From NCBI RefSeq assembly GCF_030696665.1, contig NZ_JAUYRV010000046.1:62001-126000 (forward strand): a DNA stretch of 64,000 nt, in the 5' to 3' direction. This document shows, in pieces, positions 54,503 to 64,000 of this stretch (its first letter is position 1; every line of letters begins with the position of its first letter). The position numbers were made by a program, and so were the translations under genes. The notes under the pieces were generated by a model. It made no database searches. It was not told the origin of the DNA and saw nothing but the letters and a program-made list of their open reading frames with translations. This stretch comes from Novosphingobium sp. GTDB taxonomy: Bacteria; Pseudomonadota; Alphaproteobacteria; Sphingomonadales; Sphingomonadaceae.

Positions 54503-56326
54503 TCAGAGACCTGCCGCCGCCAGCATTGCCGAACCACCCCGCTCCGCCGGGTCCGAATGGTCCCGCATCAGTGCGAAGATTTCGCGCCCTACGCCAATGG
54601 CGGCAGGGGGCGCAACAGAATCGGTGCGGCTGTTCCATTCTGCTTCAGCCACCAGCGCGGTCAGTTCCCCGGTCGTGGCGCAAACCCTCACCACATCGCC
54701 ATCGCGCAACTTGGCCAGCGCGCCGCCAAGCTTGGCTTCCGGCGAGACGTGGATGGCGGCCGGAACCTTGCCCGAAGCGCCCGACATGCGGCCATCGGTC
54801 ACCAGCGCCACCTTGAATCCGCGATCCTGCAGCACGCCAAGCGGCGGGGTCAGCTTGTGCAGTTCTGGCATGCCATTCGCCGCCGGACCCTGGAACCGGA
54901 CAACAACGACGACGTCCTTCTCCAACTCGCCCGCCTTGAATGCGGCCAGTACCGAGTTCTGGTCTTCAAACACCCGGCACGGTGCCTCGATCGTCCACCG
55001 CGATGGATCCACGGCGCTGACCTTGATCGTCCCACGCCCCAGATTGCCGCGAAGCAAGCGGAAACCGCCTTCGGGCTGAAACGGCGCGGCAACCGGGCGC
55101 AGCAGTGCTTCATCGGCCGAGACTTCCGGCGCAGGCTCCCACGCCAACGCATCGCCGTCCATCACCGGCTCCTGCGCGCCTTCGTCCAAAGACTTGCCGT
55201 AGACCGTCATGATATCGGCATGGGCCAACCCTGCACCGATCAGTTCGCGGATCACATAGGGCATGCCGCCCGCCGCCGCGAAGGCGTTCACATCGCCTGC
55301 CCCGTTGGGATAGACGCTGGCGACCAGCGGCACGACGCGGCTCAGGTCATCCATATCGTCCCAGTCGATCTGGATACCGGCAGCGCGCGCAATGGCGGGC
55401 AGGTGGATCACATGATTGGTCGATCCACCCGTCGCCAGCAGGCCGACAATGGCATTGACGATGGCTTTCTCGTCGACGCAGCGACCGAGCGGGCGGTAGT
55501 CATCCCCGTCCCATCCGATCTGCGCCACCCGGTGCGTCGCCGCGCGCGTCAGTTCCTGCCGCAGCTTCTGTCCGGGCTGGACGAAGCTGGAGCCGGGCAT
55601 GTGCAGGCCCATCATTTCCATCATCATCTGGTTGGAATTGGCCGTGCCATAGAACGTGCAGGTGCCCGCCGAATGATAGCTGGCGCTCTCGCTTTCCAGC
55701 AGTTCGTCCCGCCCAATCTTGCCCTCGGCGTAAAGCTGGCGAATGCGGACCTTTTCCTTGTTAGGCAGCCCGCTAGGCATCGGGCCTGCAGGCACAAGGA
55801 TCGTCGGCAGGTGACCGAAGCGCAGTGATCCGATCAGCAGCCCCGGCACGATCTTGTCACAAATGCCCAGCAACAGCGCGCCTTCGAACATCGCATGGCT
55901 GAGGCCCACAACGGCGGCCATCGCAATGTTGTCGCGGCTGAACAGCGACAGTTCCATCGAATCCTGCCCTTGCGTCACGCCGTCGCACATCGCCGGAACG
56001 CCGCCCGCCACCTGGGCCGTCGCGCCCACTTCACGCGCGAAAATCTTGATCTGCTCGGGGTAGCGGCCATAGGGCTGATGCGCCGAAAGCATGTCGTTAT
56101 AAGCGGTGACGATGCCAATATTCATCGCCCTGCCCGATTTGATCAGCGCCTTGTCATCACCCGATGCGGCAAAGCCATGCGCAAGGTTTCCGCAAGACAA
56201 CTGCGGCCGGTTCAACCCCTGCGCGCGCGATCGCTCGATCAGATCGATATAGGCGGCGCGCGTGTTGCGCGAACGCTCGATGATGCGTTGGGTGACGCGC
56301 TCGACAGTGGGGTTCAGCGGCATCAT
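54503..56326 (-). CDS. edd: 6-phosphogluconate dehydratase
   Basis: 607 residues. Entner-Doudoroff enzyme turning 6-phosphogluconate into KDPG; iron-sulfur protein of the IlvD/Edd family. Cys-bearing motifs: [31 protein letters not shown] and [14 protein letters not shown]. Also [17 protein letters not shown] near the C-terminus. ATG at 56326 in an ATGA overlap with pgl (an adjacent in-frame ATG at 56323 is equally possible). The aldolase gene eda is not in the window. Confidence 0.97.
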   Translation of the reverse strand: MMPLNPTVERVTQRIIERSRNTRAAYIDLIERSRAQGLNRPQLSCGNLAHGFAASGDDKALIKSGRAMNIGIVTAYNDMLSAHQPYGRYPEQIKIFAREVGATAQVAGGVPAMCDGVTQGQDSMELSLFSRDNIAMAAVVGLSHAMFEGALLLGICDKIVPGLLIGSLRFGHLPTILVPAGPMPSGLPNKEKVRIRQLYAEGKIGRDELLESESASYHSAGTCTFYGTANSNQMMMEMMGLHMPGSSFVQPGQKLRQELTRAATHRVAQIGWDGDDYRPLGRCVDEKAIVNAIVGLLATGGSTNHVIHLPAIARAAGIQIDWDDMDDLSRVVPLVASVYPNGAGDVNAFAAAGGMPYVIRELIGAGLAHADIMTVYGKSLDEGAQEPVMDGDALAWEPAPEVSADEALLRPVAAPFQPEGGFRLLRGNLGRGTIKVSAVDPSRWTIEAPCRVFEDQNSVLAAFKAGELEKDVVVVVRFQGPAANGMPELHKLTPPLGVLQDRGFKVALVTDGRMSGASGKVPAAIHVSPEAKLGGALAKLRDGDVVRVCATTGELTALVAEAEWNSRTDSVAPPAAIGVGREIFALMRDHSDPAERGGSAMLAAAGL

Positions 56327-56949
56327 TCGCTCCAGTAAATAGTGACGGGCGGGCCATATCCGCGCAGGAAATCGGTAACCGGGTAACGGTCGTCCCCGTT
56401 AATCGCGCGCTCGATCAGCGCCTTCTTCGAAGTGCCTGTGACAACGAGGATGATCTCCTTCGTCGCCTTGAGCGCCTTTGCGTTGAGCGTCAGCCGGTCA
56501 AACGGCGCTTCGGGCGGCAGCGGGATCGGCGTGGTTGCAATCACCGTCGGACCGGGGCGGACGTGCGCCGTCATTTCGGGGAACAGTGATGCAACGTGCC
56601 CATCCTCCCCCATACCCAGCCAGACCAGATCGAAAGGCGCAACGTCTGCGCCTTCCTCAAGCCGTTCAAACGCCGCGCCCGATGATCCCAGCGCCCCATG
56701 AATCTTGCCGAAATTGCTGGCAGCATGATCGTCAGGAACGCGGCGATCATCGGTCAGCGCAATGGTCACGCTCGCCCAGTCCAGCGGGCGATCCTTCAGC
56801 AGCGCCAGCACCTTGATCGGCGTGGAACCGCCGGTAAAGGCAATCCGCTTATGCCCCGGCGCGGCAACGACGCGGGCGATATGATCCGCCACCGCCGCCG
56901 CATCGCCCGGCTCAGCCCATTCAACCGCAACTGGCACAGGTTCAGTCAT
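56323..56949 (-). CDS. pgl: 6-phosphogluconolactonase
   Basis: 208 residues from the ATG at 56949, with AGGAG five bases upstream; an ATG at 56964 is also in frame. Hydrolyses 6-phosphogluconolactone. SOL/DevB-type motifs: [36 protein letters not shown] and RLTLNAKAL. The start overlaps the end of zwf by 8 bp and the stop overlaps edd. Confidence 0.96.
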   Translation of the reverse strand: MTEPVPVAVEWAEPGDAAAVADHIARVVAAPGHKRIAFTGGSTPIKVLALLKDRPLDWASVTIALTDDRRVPDDHAASNFGKIHGALGSSGAAFERLEEGADVAPFDLVWLGMGEDGHVASLFPEMTAHVRPGPTVIATTPIPLPPEAPFDRLTLNAKALKATKEIILVVTGTSKKALIERAINGDDRYPVTDFLRGYGPPVTIYWSE

Positions 56950-58390
56950 TCCAGCTCCTTCCATCGCGCTCGGTCAGCGCGATGCCGGCATTCGGTCCCC
57001 AGCTGCCAGCGGCATAGGGCTTGGCTTCCATGCCGGTATCGGCCCAGACCTTGCGGATCGCATCGACCCATTTCCACTGCGCTTCCACCTCGTCACGCCG
57101 CACGAACAGCGTCTGCTCCCCCTCGATCAGGTCAAGCAGCAGACGTTCATAGGCGATCCGGCGGCGCGCCTTGGCAAATGCGGTGGTCAGCGAAAGGTCG
57201 AGGTTCACTTCGCGCAGCACGATCCCGCCACGGTCCAGCCCCGGCTCCTTGGCCATAACCTGCAACCGCACGTATTCCTCAGGCTGGAGCCGGATGACGA
57301 GGCGGTTGGCGCGCAAACGCCCGCCACGCTCGGAAAACACATTATGCGGCACCTGCTTGAACTCGACGACGATTTCGCTGCGCCGCTCGCTCAGCCGCTT
57401 GCCGGTGCGCAGATAGAACGGCACCCCGGTCCAGCGCCAGTTGTCGACATGCGCCTTGATCGCAACGAACGTCTCGGTGTCCGAAGCCTCGCCCAGATCT
57501 TCCTGATAGCCGGTAACGGATGTGCCTTTGACCGCGCCAGTGCGATACTGTCCGCGCACCATTTCCTCGGCCTTCGCAGGACGAAGCGCACGCAGCACCT
57601 TGACCTTTTCGTCACGGATCGACGTGGCATCAAGGTTCGCGGGCGGCTCCATCGCCGTCAGCGCCAGCAATTGCAGCATGTGGTTCTGCACCATGTCACG
57701 CATCGCGCCGGTATCGTCGTAAAACCCCTTGCGCCCTTCAAGGCCCACAGTTTCGCTCACCGTAATCTGCACGTGATCGATCCCGCCCGCATTCCACAGC
57801 GGTTCGAACATCATGTTGGCAAAGCGCAGGGCCATAAGGTTCTGGACCGTCTCCTTGCCAAGGTAATGGTCGATGCGGAAAATCTGTTCCTCGGCAAAGG
57901 CTGCAGCCACTGCATCGTTGATGCGGGTGGACGAGGCAAGATCGTTGCCCAGCGGCTTTTCAAGCCCGATCCGCACGTTGGTGTGGGCAAGACCGGCGCG
58001 CTTCAGCCCTTCGATGGTGGGTTCAAACAGGAACGGCGCGGTGGACAGGAAGATCGAGAGGCCGCACGACGTATCGCCCAGCTTCTTCGCCAGATCGCCA
58101 AAGCCATCCACGTTTGACGCGTCCAGCGTCTGATATTCAAGCCGATCAAGGAAGCTTGCCAGTTTGGCTTCGTCCTTGCGGTCTTCAGGCAGGAACTCGG
58201 CAAGGGCATTGCGCGCAAATTCCCGGAATTCGTCATCGTTGTGTTCGGACCGGGCGGTGCCGACGATACGCAGATCGGGGGAAATCAGCTCATCTTCATG
58301 TAACGCGTACAGCGAAGGCAACAGCATGCGGCGGGAAAGATCCCCGGTCGCGCCGAACAGCAGCAAGGCCGAGCAGCTGGTTTCGATCAT
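56942..58390 (-). CDS. zwf: Glucose-6-phosphate dehydrogenase
   Basis: 482 residues from the ATG at 58390. Oxidises glucose-6-phosphate with NAD(P). Dinucleotide motif GATGDLSRRML near the N-terminus, substrate motif RIDHYLGKE, and GLEKPLGND. The upstream in-frame ATG (58444) adds 18 non-conserved residues and is rejected. First gene of the zwf-pgl-edd-glk operon; its upstream region has a small palindrome at 58488. Confidence 0.97.
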   Translation of the reverse strand: MIETSCSALLLFGATGDLSRRMLLPSLYALHEDELISPDLRIVGTARSEHNDDEFREFARNALAEFLPEDRKDEAKLASFLDRLEYQTLDASNVDGFGDLAKKLGDTSCGLSIFLSTAPFLFEPTIEGLKRAGLAHTNVRIGLEKPLGNDLASSTRINDAVAAAFAEEQIFRIDHYLGKETVQNLMALRFANMMFEPLWNAGGIDHVQITVSETVGLEGRKGFYDDTGAMRDMVQNHMLQLLALTAMEPPANLDATSIRDEKVKVLRALRPAKAEEMVRGQYRTGAVKGTSVTGYQEDLGEASDTETFVAIKAHVDNWRWTGVPFYLRTGKRLSERRSEIVVEFKQVPHNVFSERGGRLRANRLVIRLQPEEYVRLQVMAKEPGLDRGGIVLREVNLDLSLTTAFAKARRRIAYERLLLDLIEGEQTLFVRRDEVEAQWKWVDAIRKVWADTGMEAKPYAAGSWGPNAGIALTERDGRSWND

Positions 58391-58487
58391 CGACGCAATT
58401 CTCCCGTTGGTGTTGCGGGCCGTAGATGGACGGCTTACGATCACCTTGCGGCACCGCCCTAGACCCTAAAGGAACACCGTTCAGCAC

Positions 58488-58499
58488 GCATAAGTATGC
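58488..58499. promoter_or_regulatory. Palindrome upstream of zwf
   Basis: GCATA-AG-TATGC about 100 bases before the zwf ATG, a plausible operator for the Entner-Doudoroff operon. Evidence is the symmetry and position only. Confidence 0.35.
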
Positions 58500-58529
58500 A
58501 GGATAGCTATGCGCGGCGTTACGGCCGGT

Positions 58530-58551
58530 GATGGTTGTGCATTGCACCATC
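58530..58551. other. Hairpin between the GH97 gene and zwf
   Basis: GATGGT / ACCATC arms with an inner GTGCA-T-TGCAC, 33 bases past the GH97 stop. No T-run; it may be a weak terminator of the maltodextrin operon or an operator. The rest of 58391-58583 shows no gene. Confidence 0.35.
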
Positions 58552-58583
58552 GCCGACCGCAATCCCGTCAATCCATTTCCGGC

Positions 58584-60632
58584 TTACTTTGCAGGCTGCA
58601 ACCGCACAGCAAGGCCGCCGCCGGGGGCCAACCATGCCGGGAATACATCACCTTTCCTGACTTTCAGCGTGGCGTACGCGATGCGGTGGCGGGCATCAGT
58701 TGCATATGTGGCACCCTCGCCATCCTTCCAGATTGTGGCAGTGTACGTCTTGCCTGCGTCGAGGAAATCAAGCGCCAGTGCAACGTCACGCGCCGTCGCG
58801 TCGTTGACCCCGCCAACATACCAGTCTTCGCTGTTGCGATCCTTGCGCGCGAAAATTGCGTAGTCGCCCACCTCACCCGCAATGAGGTGGCTTTCCGACC
58901 AGTCTGCCGGGACTTGCTTGATAAAGGCCAGTTCCTTCGGGTGCGCCTCAAGGCTCTCGACAAAATCAGCCGCCATCTGGATCGGGGAATAGAGCGCCAG
59001 ATAGAGGCCGAGCTGCTTGGAAAGCGTGGATGCCAGCGGCACCTTGTTCGCGCCTTCAAGGCTCAGGATACCCGGCGTGTAGTCCATCGGGCCGGACAGC
59101 ATCCGCGTATAGACCAGCGTCGGCTCATGGTCCGGCCCATTGGCGAACTGGCCCCACGCGTTGTATTCCATGCCGCGCGCGCCTTCACGGTCGATCCAGT
59201 TGGGATAGGTGCGGCGCAGCCCCGTGTCCTTCACCGGTTCATGGGCGTTAATTGCGATGCGATACTTCGCCGCCGTCTGCACGACTTTCAGATGGTGCTG
59301 AACCGCGCGCTGGCCGTCGTGGAATTCCATCCGATACGCGCCGGGTGTGTCACCGGGGGCCAGAATGCCGCCCGCGTCAGCCACATAGCCAGTCTTCACC
59401 GCGCGTACGCCGAGCCGGTCATACAGCTTCATCGCATCTTCAAGCTGGGCTTCGTAATTCGCGATGTTGCCGCCGGTTTCGTGATGGCCGATCAGCATGA
59501 CGCCCTTCTTTGCGCCATATCGCGTCACAGCTTCCAGATCGAAGTCGGGGGTTGCCTGCGTATAGCTGAAGTCCTTGCCACTGCCGAACCACGTGCCGTT
59601 CCAGCCCTTGTCCCAACCTTCGACCAGCACCCCGCCGAAGCCATGCTTTGCTGCGAAATCGATGTACTGCTTGGTTCGTGCGGTGGTTGCACCGTGGTTT
59701 GGACCTTCGGCCCATGACCAATCGCCCCGGATCATGCCCCACCAGATGCCGATATATTTCATCGGCTTGAAGTAAGAAACATCACCGATCTTGTTCGGCT
59801 CGTTGAGGTTCAATTCAAGATCGTTCTCGACAATGCCTTTCGCGCCATCAGCAATCCGCACCGTGCGCCACGGCGTGTTGAACGGCAGCGCACGCGTCAC
59901 TTTCGGGCCACTGCCAGAAGGCGAAAGGGTTGCGCGGAACGATGTGCCGGTCTGGCGCTTGAACCACATCGCGGAATAATCAACCAATGCAGCCTCATGG
60001 AACGACAGGTGCGTGCCATCCTCCAGCTTCATCGTAATCGGGGTATGCGCAGTCGAAACGCCATCAATCGCCGTCTGCTGATAGACCTGCTCATAACGGT
60101 TCCATTCGCCGCCCGGAATCCACCATGCGGTGCCATTCTGGCCCACGTTGAACTCGGTCAGTTCGTCGGCAATCTTCATCACCTTCATCGCGGGCTGTTC
60201 CGGCATTTCATAACGGAAGCCCACGCCGTCGTTGAACAGGCGGAACCGCACGTTCATGCGGCGGCTGCCCCAATCCGCGGACTGTTCAAACCGCACGAGC
60301 AACTCGTTGTGGTTGTCCGTCACGAACCGCCGCTCACCCCACGGCTGCTCCCACGTTTCCTTGCCAGATGCGGTCTCGCTGCCCACAATCTTCTGCCCGC
60401 GCTGCATGGTCGGACCATCGCTGGTGATGAAGCCCAGCATCGACGATCCGATGAGCAACTTGCCCTTGCGCGTCACGCTATAGAGCGGGTGTCCGTCAGT
60501 GTCGGTCGTGACCGACAGGACAATCGAGCCATCGGGCGACGCTGCCGTTACCGTTTCGGCAAAAGCGGGCCTCACGAAGGCGCACGAAAGGGTCAGCGCC
60601 AGCGGCGCTGCACAAGCCACATTGTACCGCAT
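58584..60632 (-). CDS. GH97 alpha-glucosidase, secreted
   Basis: 682 residues from the ATG at 60632 (AGAGGAT upstream). Signal peptide about 1-29 (cut near AFA-ET). The protein has the three GH97 parts: an N-terminal beta-sandwich (TVTAASPDGSIVLSV, WEQPWGERRFV), a catalytic barrel with YIGIWWGMIRGDWSW, VEGWDKGWNGTW, LIGHHETGG and AINAHEPVKDTGLRRTYPN ... ARGMEYNAW, and a C-terminal beta domain. SusB-like enzymes release glucose from maltodextrins in the periplasm. One-base overlap (TGATG) with the GH13 gene upstream; third gene of the operon. Confidence 0.95.
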   Translation of the reverse strand: MRYNVACAAPLALTLSCAFVRPAFAETVTAASPDGSIVLSVTTDTDGHPLYSVTRKGKLLIGSSMLGFITSDGPTMQRGQKIVGSETASGKETWEQPWGERRFVTDNHNELLVRFEQSADWGSRRMNVRFRLFNDGVGFRYEMPEQPAMKVMKIADELTEFNVGQNGTAWWIPGGEWNRYEQVYQQTAIDGVSTAHTPITMKLEDGTHLSFHEAALVDYSAMWFKRQTGTSFRATLSPSGSGPKVTRALPFNTPWRTVRIADGAKGIVENDLELNLNEPNKIGDVSYFKPMKYIGIWWGMIRGDWSWAEGPNHGATTARTKQYIDFAAKHGFGGVLVEGWDKGWNGTWFGSGKDFSYTQATPDFDLEAVTRYGAKKGVMLIGHHETGGNIANYEAQLEDAMKLYDRLGVRAVKTGYVADAGGILAPGDTPGAYRMEFHDGQRAVQHHLKVVQTAAKYRIAINAHEPVKDTGLRRTYPNWIDREGARGMEYNAWGQFANGPDHEPTLVYTRMLSGPMDYTPGILSLEGANKVPLASTLSKQLGLYLALYSPIQMAADFVESLEAHPKELAFIKQVPADWSESHLIAGEVGDYAIFARKDRNSEDWYVGGVNDATARDVALALDFLDAGKTYTATIWKDGEGATYATDARHRIAYATLKVRKGDVFPAWLAPGGGLAVRLQPAK

Positions 60633-62266
60633 CAGATCCTCTCTTCGATCAGCAGCGCGCCAAATGGCGGAAGCTGCTCCCCGTTCGCGCCGTTGACCGA
60701 CGCAAGTTGCTTGCCGTCCCGCACCAGACCTTGTGGCGATGCTACCGGGACGGAGGACAGGTTGAACAATCCTGCAATCGATTGCTGACCGGAAACGCGC
60801 CGGATGGCAAGTAGGCATTCGTCTGCATGAAGCACTTCGAAGGTGCCAAGGCGCAAAGCGGGATGCTCGCGCCGCATACGCAACAGGGCGGTGGTCAGGT
60901 TCAGCAGCGAATCCGCGTCGGCTTCCTGCCGGTCAACCGCTCGGCCAAGGTTGTCCTCACCCACAGGCAGCCACGGCACGCCCACGGTGAAGCCCCCCTC
61001 GCCCGATTGCACCATCCACGGCATCGGTGTGCGCGCACCATCGCGCGAAAGTGTCAGCGGCCAGTTGGCAATAGCCTCCGGGTCTTGCAACTGCTCGAAA
61101 GGGATATCCACTTGCGTTAGGCCCAGTTCCTCGCCCTGATAGACGATGATATTACCCCGGAGCGATGCAAACAGCATCGCCTTCAGGCGTCCGAACGCCT
61201 CGCGATGCTCAGGCTCGCACCAGCGCGAAATTGCGCGCGGCGCATCGTGGTTTTCGAAAGCCCAGCTAGGCCAGCCAATCCCCGGCTCATCAGGCCACTT
61301 GGCCACCGCTTGCTCAACGAACTTCGGCGTGAGCTTGTCCGCATAAAGGAAATCAAAGCCATAGGCGCTGTTCAGGTGCTGCTCGCCAGCCGTGAACGCC
61401 TTCATCTCCGTCTCGGCCAGATCGCCGCCAACCTCCGCCACGGTAAACACCGCACCGTATTCATCGCACAGCGCGCGCACCCGCTGGATGAACCCGATGA
61501 TGTCGGGGTGTGACTGGTTGTAGATCTTGAGTTGAAAATCAAACGGCCGCGTCTTGCGGCGCCCATCGTCGGGCGCGGGCGGATTGTCGCGTATCGTCGG
61601 ATCGTGCATCAGGAAGTTCAGCGCATCCAGCCGGAACCCGTCCACACCCCGGTCCAGCCAGAAGCGCATCACGCCCAGCAGCGCTTCCTGAACTTCCGGA
61701 TTGTGTGCGTTCACCTGCGGCTGGCTGGAAAGGAAGTTGTGCAGATAATACTTCCGCCGCCGCGCATCCCACGTCCACGCTGGCCCGCCGAACACCGACT
61801 GCCAGTTTGATGGCGGCGAACCATCGGGCTTCGGATCGGCCCAGACATACCAGTCCGCCTTGGCATTGGTGCGGTCCTGCCTGCTTTCCTGAAACCATGC
61901 GTGCAAATCCGATGTGTGCGCATAGACTTGATCGATGGTGACTTTCAGCCCCAACTCATGCGCCCGGGCGACCATCGCGTCGAAATCTTCCAGCGTACCG
62001 AAGATCGGATCGACGCCGCAATAGTCCGCCACGTCGTAGCCAAAATCACGCATCGGTGAGGTGAAGAAGGGCGATACCCAGATCGCATCGACGCCAAGCC
62101 GCGCGACGTGTTCGAGCCGCGAGGTGATGCCCGGAAGATCGCCGATGCCATCGCCGTTGGAATCGCAGAAGCTGCGTGGGTAGATTTGATAAATCGCCGC
62201 ACCGCGCCACCACGGCACAGCGTTTTGTGTTTCGGGATCGGTTTGGAGCGCGTCGGTCAATTTCAT
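60632..62266 (-). CDS. GH13 alpha-glucosidase
   Basis: 544 residues, no signal peptide, so cytoplasmic. Catalytic residues are D214 (GFRLDALN), E278 (VAEVGG) and D341 (FENHDAPR); a calcium-type loop DSNGDGIGD lies at 35-43. The motif set and the N-terminus WWRGAAIYQIYPRSF fit the GH13 oligo-glucosidase subfamilies. It probably hydrolyses short maltodextrins to glucose. ATG at 62266 in an ATGA overlap with the upstream amylase-type gene. Confidence 0.95.
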   Translation of the reverse strand: MKLTDALQTDPETQNAVPWWRGAAIYQIYPRSFCDSNGDGIGDLPGITSRLEHVARLGVDAIWVSPFFTSPMRDFGYDVADYCGVDPIFGTLEDFDAMVARAHELGLKVTIDQVYAHTSDLHAWFQESRQDRTNAKADWYVWADPKPDGSPPSNWQSVFGGPAWTWDARRRKYYLHNFLSSQPQVNAHNPEVQEALLGVMRFWLDRGVDGFRLDALNFLMHDPTIRDNPPAPDDGRRKTRPFDFQLKIYNQSHPDIIGFIQRVRALCDEYGAVFTVAEVGGDLAETEMKAFTAGEQHLNSAYGFDFLYADKLTPKFVEQAVAKWPDEPGIGWPSWAFENHDAPRAISRWCEPEHREAFGRLKAMLFASLRGNIIVYQGEELGLTQVDIPFEQLQDPEAIANWPLTLSRDGARTPMPWMVQSGEGGFTVGVPWLPVGEDNLGRAVDRQEADADSLLNLTTALLRMRREHPALRLGTFEVLHADECLLAIRRVSGQQSIAGLFNLSSVPVASPQGLVRDGKQLASVNGANGEQLPPFGALLIEERI

Positions 62267-64000
62267 CGAACGGGGGTTTCCGGGGAGGGAGTGACACGGC
62301 AGACCACGCTGCCGAAAGCGGGAATTTCAAGCATGACCGAACCGGGTGCTGTTACGTGCGCAGGGCATTGTCCATAAAGGCTTTCAAGGCTTGTTGCGGT
62401 CGCTTGGAGCACGCTAGGTGCAGTTAGGTGCTGTTCAGAAGTGTTGAAGGCAATCAGGTATTCCCTACCGCTGACAGGGTCAAAACGGGATACGGAAAAC
62501 AACCCCGGTACCTCTGAATACGTCCGCGTAACCTGCCGCCCGCGCGCGATGGCAGGATGATCCCGGCGCAGCTTGGCCAGCGTGGAGATCAGGCGATAGA
62601 GCGGATGCGCGGTATCGAAGTTGCTCGCAGCGGTTGTCGCATTGGTGCCCAAAAGCGCGTTGTCGTTGTAGCTGGCGGTGCGGCTCGGGAACATATCCTC
62701 ACGCGCATCCTGATCGTTGCCGTCACCGGTAAAGCCCTGCTCGTCGCCCGAATAGATCACCGGCGATCCTCGTAAGGTCAGCAGCATGGCGTGGGCGAGG
62801 CTCACCCGCGCGAGCACTTCGGCGTCGGATATTCCGGGCCGGTCCTTGCGCACCAGCATAGCAAAGCGGCCCATGTCGTGATTGCCAAGGAACGTCGGCA
62901 TGGCAAGCGCGGCTGGTTCACCGCCCTCGTAAAGGACGTCGCCATCGAAGGTATCGGCAAGAACTTCAGTGCCCTTCCCTTGCGCCACAACTGCCCGCAC
63001 CGCTCCCTGGAATGCGAAGTCCAGCACCGCCGGATAGCCGTCGCGCCGGGTATATCGCGCGATGGTGCCCGGGTCGGGGCCATCGTGCGCCACCTCGCCA
63101 AAGATCGCGAAGTTTGGGATACCCGACTGTTTGGCTGTGGCTTGCATAGCCGGAATGAAGGCCTGCCAGAAGCCGGGATCGACATGCTTGGCGGTGTCGA
63201 TGCGGTAGCCGTCTATGCCGAACCGGTTGATCCAGTCGGCATAAATCTCGATCATCCCGCTGCGAACGCGTGGGTGTTCGGTGAAAAGGTCATCCAGCCC
63301 TGCAAAGTCGCCGAACCGGCTGTTTTCACCCCGGAAAGTGGTGTCTCCCCGGTTGTGATACAGCAGCGGATCGTTGAGCCACGCGGGCGTCTTGGCGTTG
63401 CGCTCAGCCTCGGGGACGAACGGTTCATAGGCGGCGGCCGGATCAGTCAGCCGGGCAAAGTTCGCCTCGCTGGAATCCTCGTCGCCTGCGAAACCGGGAT
63501 TGATCGCCGGGCCATCAAGGCCACCCTTGCGCGAATAGGGCCAGTTTGCGCGGTCGCGGTAGGTGTACTGGCCGCTCTTGTACTGGATCACATCCGCCGT
63601 GTGGTTGGCGATGATGTCCATATAGACCTTCATGCCGCGCGCGTGGGCCGCATCGACCAGAGTCTTGAATTCGGCATTGGTCCCGAAATGCGGATCGACG
63701 CGGGTGAAGTCTGTGACCCAATATCCGTGATACCCGGCGCTCTCCTGCCCCGGAAGGCCCTGCACCGGCTTGTTCTTGAATACCGGTGCCACCCAGATTG
63801 CGGTTGCGCCTAGGCCCTGCAAATAGTCGAGCCGGGACATCAGCCCCGCCAGGTCGCCGCCGTGGTAGAAGCCCTTGGCCGCAGGATCGAACCCGGTGCT
63901 GTAACGATCCCCTTTCAGCCCGCCCGTGTCATTCGCCGTATCGCCATTCTCGAAACGGTCGGGGAGGAGGAAGTAGATCGTCTCTCCCGCCGCTGGACGC
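62263..64000 (-). CDS. GH13 alpha-amylase family enzyme, 5' end outside window
   Basis: Partial: 578 codons are visible and the frame is open to the right edge (ETIYFLLPDRFENGD close to the edge), so the N-terminus and any signal peptide are missing. Catalytic motifs GIDGYRIDTAKHV, FGEVAHDG and FLGNHDMGRF are intact; DIIANHT is also present. The pattern with LLPDRFENGD resembles secreted alpha-amylases or neopullulanase-like enzymes. First visible gene of the operon with the GH13 glucosidase and GH97 genes. Confidence 0.93.
   Translation of the reverse strand, partial: RPAAGETIYFLLPDRFENGDTANDTGGLKGDRYSTGFDPAAKGFYHGGDLAGLMSRLDYLQGLGATAIWVAPVFKNKPVQGLPGQESAGYHGYWVTDFTRVDPHFGTNAEFKTLVDAAHARGMKVYMDIIANHTADVIQYKSGQYTYRDRANWPYSRKGGLDGPAINPGFAGDEDSSEANFARLTDPAAAYEPFVPEAERNAKTPAWLNDPLLYHNRGDTTFRGENSRFGDFAGLDDLFTEHPRVRSGMIEIYADWINRFGIDGYRIDTAKHVDPGFWQAFIPAMQATAKQSGIPNFAIFGEVAHDGPDPGTIARYTRRDGYPAVLDFAFQGAVRAVVAQGKGTEVLADTFDGDVLYEGGEPAALAMPTFLGNHDMGRFAMLVRKDRPGISDAEVLARVSLAHAMLLTLRGSPVIYSGDEQGFTGDGNDQDAREDMFPSRTASYNDNALLGTNATTAASNFDTAHPLYRLISTLAKLRRDHPAIARGRQVTRTYSEVPGLFSVSRFDPVSGREYLIAFNTSEQHLTAPSVLQATATSLESLYGQCPAHVTAPGSVMLEIPAFGSVVCRVTPSPETPVR

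Noticed and set aside
54044..55828. 594-codon + strand open frame opposite edd and glk
   Set aside because: Shadow of two well-identified - strand enzymes; no recognisable protein features.
58509..59717. 402-codon + strand open frame opposite the GH97 gene
   Set aside because: Shadow frame; the GH97 motifs are on the other strand.
62413..62436. AGGTGC repeats similar to those at 5822
   Set aside because: These lie within the coding sequence of the GH13 enzyme and are explained by its codons; the resemblance is probably chance.
62791..63813. 340-codon + strand open frame opposite the amylase-type gene
   Set aside because: Shadow frame; the catalytic GH13 motifs are on the - strand.

Overview
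The window looks like a chromosomal segment from an alphaproteobacterium of the order Sphingomonadales, probably close to Novosphingobium. This is an inference from high GC, marker gene orders (dusB-ntrBC-ntrYX-hfq-hflX; ispDF fused and near cinA, a RatA/COQ10 gene and lipA; a lipoyl domain fused to PdhB; zwf-pgl-edd-glk), an Hfq with two Sm cores, and the GyrA sequence type. Nearly all of it is compact core genome. I saw no insertion sequence, prophage, integrase, CRISPR array or toxin-antitoxin module.

Layout. 0.1-6.7 kb is the most accessory-looking part: a giant modular secreted RTX nuclease (+), a lower-GC secreted protein of unknown function (-) and tRNA-Ser(UGA) (-). 6.76-14.83 kb is a tightly overlapped + strand run: MltB, RlpA, a DD-carboxypeptidase, tmk, holB, metG, a TatD DNase, a metallo-beta-lactamase-fold hydrolase and a 56-residue membrane protein; mazG follows. 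15.66-25.1 kb is the - strand nitrogen/RNA regulon dusB-ntrB-ntrC-ntrY-ntrX-hfq-hflX. 25.2-29.5 kb holds ispDF, a small secreted protein, cinA, a RatA/COQ10-type protein, lipA and a beta-carbonic anhydrase. 29.6-37.6 kb holds a TPR protein, gyrA, a DUF952 protein, a lysoplasmalogenase-like membrane protein, trmFO, an EF-hand protein and a short squalene/phytoene-synthase-like protein. 37.8-41.0 kb is a three-gene Tad accessory operon (a vWA TadG-like protein and two TadE-like pseudopilins). 41.1-43.6 kb is pdhA-pdhB. 43.8-45.1 kb has two identical tRNA-Arg(ACG) genes with a terminator, a MutT protein and two short Flp-type pilins. 45.2-50.7 kb has an M48 metalloprotease with a LysM-like tail, accA, xerD, a 637-residue exported protein of unknown function and an unlisted 46-residue protein translationally coupled to it. 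50.8-52.5 kb is aroK-aroB. 52.6-64 kb, all - strand, is carbohydrate catabolism: an enoyl-CoA hydratase, the Entner-Doudoroff set zwf-pgl-edd-glk (no eda here), and a starch/maltodextrin operon of two GH13 enzymes and one GH97 enzyme. The first GH13 gene runs off the right edge.

How it works together. The right-hand block turns maltodextrin into glucose (GH13, GH97), phosphorylates it (glk) and sends it through zwf, pgl and edd to KDPG; pdhAB and accA take pyruvate to acetyl-CoA and malonyl-CoA, and lipA makes the lipoyl cofactor PDH needs. The ntr/hfq block links nitrogen sensing with post-transcriptional control.

Points worth a second look: the tandem Hfq; two 19-bp near-identical elements, each a perfect TTGCA-N4-TGCAA palindrome and 30 bp apart, at the ntrY start; hflX apparently starting at CTG inside a CTGA overlap; an NtrX without the GAFTGA loop beside an NtrC that has it; small membrane proteins that length cut-offs miss; and several convergent gene pairs whose coding regions overlap. 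I found no convincing entirely new multi-gene system. The best candidates for undescribed biology are the 46/637-residue pair and the ntrY operator repeats.
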